From the NCBI RefSeq assembly GCF_004138335.1, contig NZ_RYFW01000001.1, positions 1,550,001 to 1,614,000 on the forward strand: 64,000 bases of DNA. The letters run 5' to 3'. Every line of letters begins with the position of its first letter. The stretch's first letter is position 1. The notes under the pieces were generated by a model, which had not been told where the DNA came from, ran no database searches, and worked only from the letters and a program-made list of their open reading frames with translations. Of this stretch, positions 53,393 through 61,566 are shown in pieces. A program made the position numbers and the translations under genes. This DNA is from Peristeroidobacter agariperforans (lineage in GTDB: Bacteria; Pseudomonadota; Gammaproteobacteria; Steroidobacterales; Steroidobacteraceae).

Positions 53393-54454
53393 TCACGCCA
53401 TCGCCCGCTGCATCAGCAGAAACTGCTCCGTGATCGGCGACGTCGGCATCGTGAAGTAGAACACTGCGCCTTCGCTGGGTTTGCCTTCCGCCCAGATGCG
53501 CCCGCCGTGGCGATCGATAATACGGGCGACGGTGGCAAGGCCCACGCCGGTGCCTTCGAATTCGGCGGCGCCGTGCAGGCGTTGGAAAGGTTTGAACAGT
53601 TTGTGCTCGTGCGCCATGTCGAAGCCCGCGCCGTTATCTTTGACGAACAGCGTGGCCATCGAGCCGTGTTGGGACTGGCCGACCTCGATGCGTGGGTGCT
53701 CGGTTCGCGATGTGAACTTCCAGGCGTTCGCGAGCAGGTTCACGAACAGGTCGTTGATCAACCGCCGGTCGCCGTGCACCGCCATGCCGGGCTGAATCTC
53801 CACCTCGACGGTGCGTGAGGGATCTTTCTGCCGCAGGTCTTGAAAGATGCTTTCCGCCAGCGCGCTCACATCGATGATCTCTCGGTGCAAGGTGTGGCGT
53901 GAGATGCGCGACAGCACCAGCAGCGCATCGATCAGCTCCGACATCTGCTTCACGCTGCCTTGAATACGAGTCAGCCGCCGACGCTGCTCTTCGGTGGCAT
54001 TGGGCAGGGACAGCTCGAGCAGGCCCGCCTGACCGGCAATCGTGGTCAGTGGCGAGCGCAGATCGTGCGAGACCGAAGCGGTAAACGCTTCGAGCTCGCG
54101 ATTCGCGCGCGCGAGCGATTCATTCGCATCGCGCAGTTGGCGCTGGCTGGGTACTGAAAGGATCAGGGGCAACGCGCGCCACAACAGGATGGCGGTCGGC
54201 ACCAAGGCCAGGGCGGCGATTACCTTGAGGACGCCTTCGAGCCAGAAATCGGTGTGCCAGACATTCCACACCTCCATGACGTGCGTCAGCCCGCACGCCA
54301 CGATGAAGACGCCGAAGGCCACCAACAGCCGGTTGAACTGTAGATCGCGCCGCCGCCGCGCCACATAGAGGAGCACGCAGGGAATGGTGAAAAACGCCGC
54401 CGCAATCAGCAGGTCGGCAATGACATGCATCCACTGGATGCCCGGTGTCCACAT
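53393..54454 (-). CDS. Sensor histidine kinase with ethylene-receptor-like (ETR1-type) membrane domain
   Basis: 353 residues. Three N-terminal spans (about 10-33, 42-62, 73-98) carry the pattern of the plant/cyanobacterial ethylene-binding domain: Asp14, Phe21 (Tyr in ETR1), Ile24-Pro25 in FFTIP, Ile51, Cys54 and His58 in FIVACGLTH; the Cys/His pair binds Cu(I) in ETR1. A short coiled linker leads to HisKA with His130 (SVSHDLRSPLT) and HATPase with N box (NLLANAWKF), G1 (VKDNGAGFD), G2 (GTGVGLATVARII). No GAF domain and no receiver. No response-regulator gene is adjacent. ATG 54454 has a weak ribosome site; ATG at residue 9 is an alternative. Ligand (ethylene or other) is inference. Confidence 0.88.
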   Translation of the reverse strand: MWTPGIQWMHVIADLLIAAAFFTIPCVLLYVARRRRDLQFNRLLVAFGVFIVACGLTHVMEVWNVWHTDFWLEGVLKVIAALALVPTAILLWRALPLILSVPSQRQLRDANESLARANRELEAFTASVSHDLRSPLTTIAGQAGLLELSLPNATEEQRRRLTRIQGSVKQMSELIDALLVLSRISRHTLHREIIDVSALAESIFQDLRQKDPSRTVEVEIQPGMAVHGDRRLINDLFVNLLANAWKFTSRTEHPRIEVGQSQHGSMATLFVKDNGAGFDMAHEHKLFKPFQRLHGAAEFEGTGVGLATVARIIDRHGGRIWAEGKPSEGAVFYFTMPTSPITEQFLLMQRAMA

Positions 54455-54979
54455 ATATCAGTGTCCAGGTGGCAAGAACCGTTCGCCGCCAAACCAGGAC
54501 ACACTCGTGTCGGGCATGCGTTTCGCCACTCCATCTACAAGTCGATAAAAATTGGCCGGCGCGCATTGTAAGCCGTCCATTGCGGCCCACACGCAACCCC
54601 GGCGCGGGTTTGTTGCTGGTCGCTGTCGCAAAAGCATGACCTCGTTCGTCTTCATTTCGACATTCAATGCGCGGCCCTGGAAGGCGCACGAAGGGTCGTG
54701 AGGAGCAGCGAAGGTTGGCCGGCCTCGCCGAGGCCCGCGATTTACGCAAGCCCTCGGACTGTGAAGCGCAGCGTTGCTGCTGACTAACTGGTACTTTACG
54801 CAGCCCCGTTTCGCTGTTGGGATGGTTTAGAAAAACTCATAGAAATGCAGTACTGAGCAATGAGCAGCCAGAGGTATTTTCAATTTTCTAAACAACCGCC
54901 TGGATCGGCCGGAGTCCGCATGGGAGCCCGCCGTCGGCGGGGCGCTATAAAAACCAGCACGCGGCATAGCGGAAAGTTA

Positions 54980-55009
54980 TTACAAGGTGTACCGGCTGGA
55001 CGGTATATT
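54980..55009 (+). promoter_or_regulatory. Sigma-70 promoter of tetR-RND operon
   Basis: TTACAA (54980-54985), 18-nt spacer, TATATT (55004-55009); start predicted near 55016, about 24 nt before ATG 55040. The -10 box sits at the centre of the palindromic operator. Confidence 0.55.
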
Positions 55010-55026
55010 CACCGTCCAGCCGGTAC
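54989..55026. promoter_or_regulatory. 38-bp palindromic TetR operator
   Basis: Perfect inverted repeat: GTACCGGCTGGACGGT (54989-55004), 6-nt spacer ATATTC, ACCGTCCAGCCGGTAC (55011-55026). It covers the spacer and -10 of the promoter, so bound repressor would block transcription of tetR and the efflux genes. Confidence 0.8.
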
Positions 55027-55039
55027 AGCGAGGTTCACC

Positions 55040-55609
55040 ATGGCGGAGTTGGCATCGAACACGATCAGCCCGGCCCGCGAGCGGATCCTCGAAGCGGCAG
55101 AGCGAGTTGTCGGTGACGTCGGCGCGGCGCGCATGACGCTCGATGGCGTGGCTCAGGCGGCGGGAGTGAGCAAGGGCGGCCTGCTCTACCACTTCCCCTC
55201 CAAGGAGTCATTGCTCGGTGCGCTGGCCAAACGCTATGTAGAGAGCATGACCGACTGCGTGGAGCAGGCGAAGTCCGGCACCGGCGAGACCGATGGCCGG
55301 GATCTCAAGGCCTGCATCGTCGGTATCCTTGCGCAGCAGCCCCGGGCCAAGATCGTTGGCATGGGCGCAGCGCTGTTCGCCGCTGCCGCGAACGATCTGA
55401 CTCTGCTGGAAGTGATTCGTGAGCGCATCGCTCAGTACACCAAGCAGATCGAGAGCAGCGATGTGGATTTCGCTCGGGCCGCGGTCGTGACGCTGGCGAT
55501 CGACGGCCTGATGATGCGGGAATCGTTGCGCATCTCATGTTTTACGGAAGAGCAGCGTGAGCGTGTCGTGCAGCAGCTGCTGCAGATTGCCGACGAGGCG
55601 TATCGCTGA
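55040..55609 (+). CDS. TetR-family repressor of the RND efflux operon
   Basis: 189 residues. Helix-turn-helix at about 12-58 (ARERILEAAERVVGDVGAARMT, then GVAQAAGVSKGGLLYHFPSKESLLGAL); C-terminal ligand domain with a TetR_C-like pattern. ATG 55040 lies just after the operator with GAGG 7 nt upstream; an open frame further upstream would run through the promoter. First gene of a TetR-MFP-RND-OMF operon; autorepression through the 38-bp operator is likely. No second copy of the operator was seen before the MFP gene. Confidence 0.9.
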   Translation: MAELASNTISPARERILEAAERVVGDVGAARMTLDGVAQAAGVSKGGLLYHFPSKESLLGALAKRYVESMTDCVEQAKSGTGETDGRDLKACIVGILAQQPRAKIVGMGAALFAAAANDLTLLEVIRERIAQYTKQIESSDVDFARAAVVTLAIDGLMMRESLRISCFTEEQRERVVQQLLQIADEAYR

Positions 55610-55719
55610 GCTGACCCGGTAGTTATAGGAAGCCGGACTCCCGTCCAACGCCACCCGTTTTGATTGCCCGAGCGCAGTGCGCTCGCGGCCACGTTTTTTA
55701 GTTTGTCAGGTAGACGCAT

Positions 55720-56898
55720 ATGAACGTCATTCGTCAGTCATTGGTGAGATCTCTGGTTGCCATCGCTGTCAGTGCGGTGTTGCTGAGCGGTTGCGGTAAG
55801 GGTGAGGAGCAGCAGCACGCGCCCCCGCCGCCGGAAGTCACCGTGCAGACGGTGGAAAAGACCCCCGTACCGCTGGATCTCACCTATACCGCGCGCACCG
55901 TGGGCTCACGCGAAGTCGAAGTGCGTGCGCGGGTCGGCGGCATCTTGATCAAGCGCCGTTACGAAGAAGGCGGGCCGGTGAAGCAGGGCCAGCCGATGTT
56001 TCTGATCGATCCGGAGCCGGTGCGTGCGCGCCTGGCGTCCGCTCGCGCCGAAGTTGCGGTTGCCAAGGCGCGCTTGGACGAAGCGCGTCGCCAGCACGAT
56101 CGCGTGCTGCCGTTGTTCGAAAAGAACGCGGTCAGCCAGAGCCGTCGCGACGAAGTGGTGTCGGCGTTCGAAGTGGCGCAGGCGAGTCTCGCCGCCGCCG
56201 AGTCGGCGCGGCGAATGGCCGAGCTCGATCTGGAATATACGGACGTGCGTGCTCCGATCTCGGGCTTGACCAGTCGGGAAGTGATGTCGGAGGGCAGCCT
56301 CGTGTCCACCGAACAGAGCTCCAGCCTGCTCACCAAGATCGTGCAGGTCGATCCTTTGTATATCGAGTTCTCGGTGCCCGAAGCCGAGGCCTCGATCATT
56401 CGCGGCTCGCTGGCCCCGGCCAACCGCGTCGCGCCGCCGACCGTGCGGCTGGTGTTGGAAAGCGGTCAGGAATATCAGGACAGCGCCAAAGTCACGTTCG
56501 TCGACAACGCCGTCGATGTGAATTCCGGCACCGTGCGGGTGCGCGCCGTGTTGAAGAACCCCGAGGCACAGCTCATTCCCGGTCAGTTCATCCGGGCGCG
56601 TGTCGAAGGCGTGCAGCTGAGCAACGTGGTGACCGTGCCGCGCAAGGCAGTGATGTCGAGCGCGCAGGGCCAGTTCATCTGGCTGGTGAACGGCGAGCAG
56701 AAAGTGGAATTCCGTCCGGTGCAGGTCGGCCGCTCGTTCGGCAACAACATCATCGTCACCGAAGGGCTCGCGCCCGGCGATCGTTACATCGTCGAAGGCG
56801 TGCTCAAAGTGCAGCCGGGTATTCAGGTGAGCGCCGTAGGCCCCGAGGCTCCGACCAAGCAGGCTGAGCAACAGCCGGCGCAGAAGGAGACCGCATGA
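55720..56898 (+). CDS. RND efflux periplasmic adaptor (AcrA/MexA type)
   Basis: 392 residues; lipoprotein signal with lipobox LLSGCGKGE (Cys about 26). Domains in order: barrel-sandwich half (REVEVRARVGGILIKRRYEEGG), alpha-hairpin (ARLASARAEVAVAKARLDEA onwards), second half (LEYTDVRAPISGLTSRE), beta-barrel and membrane-proximal domain (AQGQFIWLVNGEQKVEFRPV). Couples the inner-membrane pump to the outer-membrane channel. Lies 110 nt after tetR (the gap holds a 15-nt palindrome at 55670-55684) and overlaps the pump gene by 4 nt. Confidence 0.94.
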   Translation: MNVIRQSLVRSLVAIAVSAVLLSGCGKGEEQQHAPPPPEVTVQTVEKTPVPLDLTYTARTVGSREVEVRARVGGILIKRRYEEGGPVKQGQPMFLIDPEPVRARLASARAEVAVAKARLDEARRQHDRVLPLFEKNAVSQSRRDEVVSAFEVAQASLAAAESARRMAELDLEYTDVRAPISGLTSREVMSEGSLVSTEQSSSLLTKIVQVDPLYIEFSVPEAEASIIRGSLAPANRVAPPTVRLVLESGQEYQDSAKVTFVDNAVDVNSGTVRVRAVLKNPEAQLIPGQFIRARVEGVQLSNVVTVPRKAVMSSAQGQFIWLVNGEQKVEFRPVQVGRSFGNNIIVTEGLAPGDRYIVEGVLKVQPGIQVSAVGPEAPTKQAEQQPAQKETA

Positions 56899-59800
56899 TT
56901 TCCAAGTTCTTCATCACGCGGCCGATCTTCGCCTGCGTCATCTCGGCGTTCATCGTGATCGCCGGCTTGGGCGGCATGATCTCGCTGCCGATCTCCGCCT
57001 ATCCCAACATCATTCCGCCGTCGGTGACGGTGGCCGCGGTCTATCCGGGCGCGACGGCTCAGACCATTGCGGACACGGTCGCCGCGCCGCTCGAAAAGGA
57101 AATCAACGGCGTCGAAGGCATGCTGTACATGAGCTCGGTGAACTCGGGCAACGGCACGCTGATGATCACCGTGACGTTCAATATCGGCACCAATCCCGAT
57201 ATGAACGCGGTCAACGTCAACAACCGCATCCAGGCCGCCGTGCCGCGCTTGCCAGAAGAGGTGCGGCGTCAGGGCGTCGTGGTGCGCAAGGCCTCGACCA
57301 CGTTCCTGCAGATCGTGTCGATTCACTCGCCCGACAACAGCGTCGACATGCTGACGATGAGCAGCTATGTCACGCTCAACGTGCTCGATGAGCTGCGTCG
57401 TATCCCGGGCATCGGCGATGTGCAGATGTTCGGCCAGGACTATTCCATCCGCATCTGGATGCAGCCGGACAAGCTGGCCCAGCTGGGTCTCACGCCGTCC
57501 GATGTCGCCACCGCCGTTCGCCAGCAGAATTCGCAGTACGCCGCGGGTCAGGTGGGCGTCGAGCCGGTGAGCGAACAGGTGGACTTCACCTACGCAGTGA
57601 CTGCGCAAGGCCGCATGCAAGAGCCCGAGGAGTTCGAGCAGATCGTCGTGCACACCACCGAAGCCGGCGGCCTCGTGCGCTTGAAGGATGTCGCTCGAGT
57701 CGAACTGGGCGCGCAGACTTACAGCAACCAGGCGACGATCGACGGTCAGCGCGCAGTGATGATGGCGCTGGTGCTGCAGCCGGGCGCGAATGCGCTGGAA
57801 ACCGGCGGCGCCGTGCAGGCGCGCCTGGAGGAATTGTCGAGGGACTTCCCGAAGGGCATGACCTACGCGATTCCCTACGACACCATTCAATACGTGAAGG
57901 TGTCGATCAAGGAAGTGGTCAAGACGCTGCTGGAAGCGATGGTGCTGGTGTTCTTCGTGGTGCTGATCTTCCTGCAGAACTGGCGCGCCACCATCATTCC
58001 GATGCTGGCCGTGCCGGTGTCGCTGATCGGCACGTTCGCCGCGATGTTTGCATTCGGCTTCTCGATCAACATGCTGACCTTGTTCGGCATGGTGCTGGCG
58101 ATCGGTATCGTGGTCGACGACGCCATCGTCGTGCTCGAGAACGTCGAGCGCATCATGACGACCGAGAACCTGCCGGCGCCGCAAGCGACCGAGAAGGCGA
58201 TGGAAGAGGTGACCCGTCCGGTCATCGCCATCGTGCTGGTGCTGACCGCGGTGTTCATGCCGGTGGCGTTCATGGGCGGCCTGGTCGGCGAAATGTATCG
58301 ACAGTTCGCGGTGACCATTGCCGTGTCGGTCGTGATCTCCGGCTTCGTCGCGCTGACGCTGACGCCCGCGCTGTGCGCGCTGCTGTTGAAGCACGATCAC
58401 ATGGTGAAGAACCGCTTCCTGGAAGGTTTCAACCGGTGGTTCGAGCGTGTGACGAATCGCTACGAGCGCGGCGTGCGTTTCGTGATGAAGCGTGCGGCGA
58501 TGGCTGCTGGCATGTTCGTCGTGATGCTGGTCGTGGTGTTCGGCCTGTTCCGTGCGCTGCCCACATCGCTCGCGCCGTCGGAAGACCAGGGTTACGTGTT
58601 CGTGATTGGCTTCCTGCAGGACGCCGCTTCGCTCGATCGCACCGTGCGGTCGGTGGAAGCCGTGGCCGCTGGCGTGCGCGACCATCCCGCCGTTGCCAAC
58701 GCTGTGGCGGTGGCTGGTATGGATCCGCTGACCCAGGCGATGAAGACCAACAGCGGCATCATCTGGTTGCCGATGAAGCCGTGGGACGAGCGTAAGAGCG
58801 ATGACCTGTCTCCGGCCGCGCTGGTCGGTGCGGTGTTCGGCGCCGGTGCGCAAGTGAAGGATGGCTTCTTCTTCGCAGTCGAGCCGCCGCCCATCGAAGG
58901 TCTGTCGATGACCGGTGGTTTCGAGGCCTATATCCAGTCGCGTGGTAGCGGCTCGATCAAGGACCTCGAAGGCGTGACGCAGAAGCTGGTCGCCGCGGCC
59001 AACAAGCGTCCGGAGCTCGCGGGTACGCAGACAACGTTCAGCGCCAGCGTGCCGCAGATGCGCATCGATCTGGATCGCGAGAAGGCGATCACGCTCGGAG
59101 TCGAAGTAGGCCAGGTGTTCGAAACGTTGCAGAGCACGTTCGGTGCGCTGTACGTGAACGACTTCAATCGCAACGGCCGTGTGTATCAGGTGCAGTTGCA
59201 GTCGGAGCCGCGTTTCCGCGCGTATCCGGAAGATATTCGTAACGTGTACGTGCGCTCGCGCAAGGGCGACCTGGTGCCGCTCACCGCATTGGCCAGCATT
59301 CGTGAAGTGACCGGCGCCGAAATCGTCGAACGCTTCAACGCGTTTACGTCCGCGAAGATCATGGGTGCGGCGGCGCCGGGCTACAGCTCGGGCGATGCGC
59401 TGAAGGCCATCGAGGAAGTCGCCGCGCAGACGTTGCCGCAGGGCTACGAGTTGGCGTTCACCGGTACGGCGTATCAGGAGAAGGTCAGCGGCGGTGCTTC
59501 GCAGGGCGTGTATCTGCTGGGCGTGTTGATGGTGTTCCTGATTCTCGCCGCGCAGTTCGAGCGTTGGACGTTGCCGGTGGCGGTAATTCTGGCCGTGCCG
59601 TTCGCAGCGTTCGGTGCGTTCCTCGCCGTGTTCGCGCGCGGTCTGGCGAACGACATCTACTTCCAGATCGGCATGCTGACGCTGATCGGCCTGGCGGCGA
59701 AGAACGCCATTCTGATCGTCGAGTTCGCGCTGATGAAATATCACGAAGGCATGAAGCTGATGGATGCGGCCATCGAAGGTGCGAAGCTGCGCTTCCGTCC

Positions 59801-60068
59801 CATCATCATGACTTCGCTGGCGCTGATCTTCGGCGTGCTGCCGCTGGCCATCAGCACCGGCGCCGGCGCCAACAGCCGTCATTCGCTCGGCACGAGCGTG
59901 ATCGGCGGCATGCTGGCGGCGACCTTCATCGCAACGTTGTTCGTGCCGCTGTTCTTCAAGTGGATCGCCGGTGCGAAAGGCGGCGAGGCCTACGACGATG
60001 AACATGGCAAGGGCAAGCCGCATGGTGGCGTGGAGCCGAAGCCGGCCGCGCCTCATGAGTCGAATTGA
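56895..60068 (+). CDS. RND multidrug efflux pump, inner-membrane transporter (AcrB/MexB type)
   Basis: 1057 residues, the family length. Starts KFFITRPIFACVISAFIVIAG; two copies of the porter/docking periplasmic region; twelve spans. The proton relay region has GIVVDDAIVVLENVER (Asp pair of TM4) and GLAAKNAILIVEFA (Lys of TM10). Other hydrophobe-amphiphile hallmarks: DMNAVNVNNRIQAAVPRLP and FAAFGAFLAVFARGLAND. ATG overlaps the adaptor stop, with AAGGAG before it. Exports drugs, dyes, bile salts or fatty acids; substrate not deducible. Confidence 0.96.
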   Translation: MISKFFITRPIFACVISAFIVIAGLGGMISLPISAYPNIIPPSVTVAAVYPGATAQTIADTVAAPLEKEINGVEGMLYMSSVNSGNGTLMITVTFNIGTNPDMNAVNVNNRIQAAVPRLPEEVRRQGVVVRKASTTFLQIVSIHSPDNSVDMLTMSSYVTLNVLDELRRIPGIGDVQMFGQDYSIRIWMQPDKLAQLGLTPSDVATAVRQQNSQYAAGQVGVEPVSEQVDFTYAVTAQGRMQEPEEFEQIVVHTTEAGGLVRLKDVARVELGAQTYSNQATIDGQRAVMMALVLQPGANALETGGAVQARLEELSRDFPKGMTYAIPYDTIQYVKVSIKEVVKTLLEAMVLVFFVVLIFLQNWRATIIPMLAVPVSLIGTFAAMFAFGFSINMLTLFGMVLAIGIVVDDAIVVLENVERIMTTENLPAPQATEKAMEEVTRPVIAIVLVLTAVFMPVAFMGGLVGEMYRQFAVTIAVSVVISGFVALTLTPALCALLLKHDHMVKNRFLEGFNRWFERVTNRYERGVRFVMKRAAMAAGMFVVMLVVVFGLFRALPTSLAPSEDQGYVFVIGFLQDAASLDRTVRSVEAVAAGVRDHPAVANAVAVAGMDPLTQAMKTNSGIIWLPMKPWDERKSDDLSPAALVGAVFGAGAQVKDGFFFAVEPPPIEGLSMTGGFEAYIQSRGSGSIKDLEGVTQKLVAAANKRPELAGTQTTFSASVPQMRIDLDREKAITLGVEVGQVFETLQSTFGALYVNDFNRNGRVYQVQLQSEPRFRAYPEDIRNVYVRSRKGDLVPLTALASIREVTGAEIVERFNAFTSAKIMGAAAPGYSSGDALKAIEEVAAQTLPQGYELAFTGTAYQEKVSGGASQGVYLLGVLMVFLILAAQFERWTLPVAVILAVPFAAFGAFLAVFARGLANDIYFQIGMLTLIGLAAKNAILIVEFALMKYHEGMKLMDAAIEGAKLRFRPIIMTSLALIFGVLPLAISTGAGANSRHSLGTSVIGGMLAATFIATLFVPLFFKWIAGAKGGEAYDDEHGKGKPHGGVEPKPAAPHESN

Positions 60069-60078
60069 GAGTGACGCA

Positions 60079-61542
60079 ATGAGCAGGCAAGTAATAAGAA
60101 CCGCGACTCGAGTGACGCTGACGGCGGCAATTGCAGCCGTCCTCGGCGGTTGCTTCGTGTCGAAAGTGGACCCGCAGAAGCCGGAGCTGCCGCTGCCGGA
60201 CGCGTTGCCGGCTCAGGCCGCGCAAACCTCACCGCTGCCGAATCCATGGTGGACGCTGTTCAACGATGCGCGCCTCAACGAGTTGATCGTCGAGGCCTTG
60301 AAACACAATCCGGACGCGCAGATCGCGGCGGCCCGGGTGCTGGAGGCGCGTTCGTTCCTGCGCATCAGCAATGCGGATCGGCTGCCGACCTTGAACCTCG
60401 AGGGCAACGTCACTCGCACCAAACAGAGCGAGGCGTCGTTGGCCGAGCAGGGCTTGGGAGACATCCCTGGGTTCCCGACCCAACAGACGATCTACACCGT
60501 CCAAGGTACGGTAGCGTATGAGTTGGATCTGTGGGGCAAGTATCAGCGTGCCTCGGAGTCGGCGCGTGCGCAGCTGCTGAATAGTGAGTACGGTCGCGAG
60601 GCGACCAAGCTCAGTCTCACCGGCGAAGTCGCCCGCACCTACTACTCGTTGATCGCCGCCGCCGAGCAATTGGCTCGCGGCCGTGACACGCTGAAGTCGC
60701 GAGAGGAAGCGTCGGATCTCGAGAAGCTGCGTTACGAATCGGGCGAGAGCGATGAATTCACTTTCAAGCGCGCCGAAGCCGATGCCGCGGCCACTCGCGT
60801 GTCGACGCGCCAGCTCGAACTGCAGGTGGTGCAACTGACGAACGCGCTGGGCGTATTGTTGGGCCACTCGCCGAAAGCGTTGGTTGACGAAGCCATCAGC
60901 GTGCAGGGAATCAGTCTGCCGGCGTCCGTCGAGTTGCCGGCGGCGTTGCCTTCGTCGGTGCTGACACAGCGTCCAGACATCGGTGCGGCCGAAGCGGCGC
61001 TCAATGCATCGGCGGCAGATATCGGCGTCGCGCGGGCTCAATTGTTCCCGAGCATCAGCATCACCGGTGCGTTTGGTCGCGCAAGTCCGGAGCTGGACGA
61101 TCTGTTCGCCAGTCCGGCGAAAATCTGGTCGGCGACGGGCGGCATTTTGCAGCCCATCTTCCAGGGCGGACGGCTACGCGCGAATGTTTCCCGTGCGGAG
61201 GCGGTGAGAGAGCAGCGCAAGTCGGAATATGCGCGAACTGTGCAGCAGGCGTTCCGTGAAGTGCTGGACTCTTTGCAGGGCCAGGCGTTGATTGCGGGCG
61301 TGCGTGAAGCGAACGATCAGCAGGTCTCGGCGTTGAGTCGTGCGACCGAGCTGGCGGAGCTGCGTTACGCGCAAGGCGATATCGCTTATCTGGAGCTGCT
61401 CGATGTGCGCCGTGGGTTGTATCAGGCGCAGATCGATCTGGTCGCCGCTCAGCGCGATGCTCTGCTCAATACGATCGATCTGGCGCTCGCCGTCGGTGGC
61501 GGGCTGGGCGATCAGGCGGAGCCTCTGACCGCGCGGAGGTAA
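60079..61542 (+). CDS. Outer-membrane efflux channel (OprM/NodT family)
   Basis: 487 residues. Lipoprotein signal with lipobox VLGGCFVSK. Contains two TolC-fold repeats (NPWWTLFNDARLNELIVEAL, then GEVARTYYSLIAAAEQLA; second LTQRPDIGAAEAALNASAADIGVARAQLFPSISI). NodT/OprM branch of the RND channel family. ATG 60079, 10 nt after the pump stop, with GAGAG upstream. Completes a tripartite pump together with the adaptor and transporter. Confidence 0.94.
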   Translation: MSRQVIRTATRVTLTAAIAAVLGGCFVSKVDPQKPELPLPDALPAQAAQTSPLPNPWWTLFNDARLNELIVEALKHNPDAQIAAARVLEARSFLRISNADRLPTLNLEGNVTRTKQSEASLAEQGLGDIPGFPTQQTIYTVQGTVAYELDLWGKYQRASESARAQLLNSEYGREATKLSLTGEVARTYYSLIAAAEQLARGRDTLKSREEASDLEKLRYESGESDEFTFKRAEADAAATRVSTRQLELQVVQLTNALGVLLGHSPKALVDEAISVQGISLPASVELPAALPSSVLTQRPDIGAAEAALNASAADIGVARAQLFPSISITGAFGRASPELDDLFASPAKIWSATGGILQPIFQGGRLRANVSRAEAVREQRKSEYARTVQQAFREVLDSLQGQALIAGVREANDQQVSALSRATELAELRYAQGDIAYLELLDVRRGLYQAQIDLVAAQRDALLNTIDLALAVGGGLGDQAEPLTARR

Positions 61543-61566
61543 GGGTAGGAGCGCCTCGGGCGTGTG

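Larger units (their letters stand above)
54455..55039. other. Intergenic region between divergent kinase and TetR genes
   Basis: 585 nt. The right end holds the TetR promoter/operator (54980-55026). An exact 10-bp inverted repeat GTTTAGAAAA (54825-54834) and TTTTCTAAAC (54884-54893) with a 49-nt spacer lies in the middle, in a locally AT-rich stretch. No convincing ORF, tRNA or mobile element. Confidence 0.5.

Noticed and set aside
55670..55684. 15-nt palindrome GAGCGCAGTGCGCTC between tetR and the adaptor gene as a second repressor site
   Set aside because: It shares no sequence with the 38-bp operator and is short enough to occur by chance; no promoter seen beside it.
56823..60056. 1077-codon open frame on the minus strand opposite the RND pump
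   Set aside because: It is His/Arg/Gln-rich, lacks any domain and exactly mirrors the AcrB-type gene; a by-product of strong third-position GC bias.
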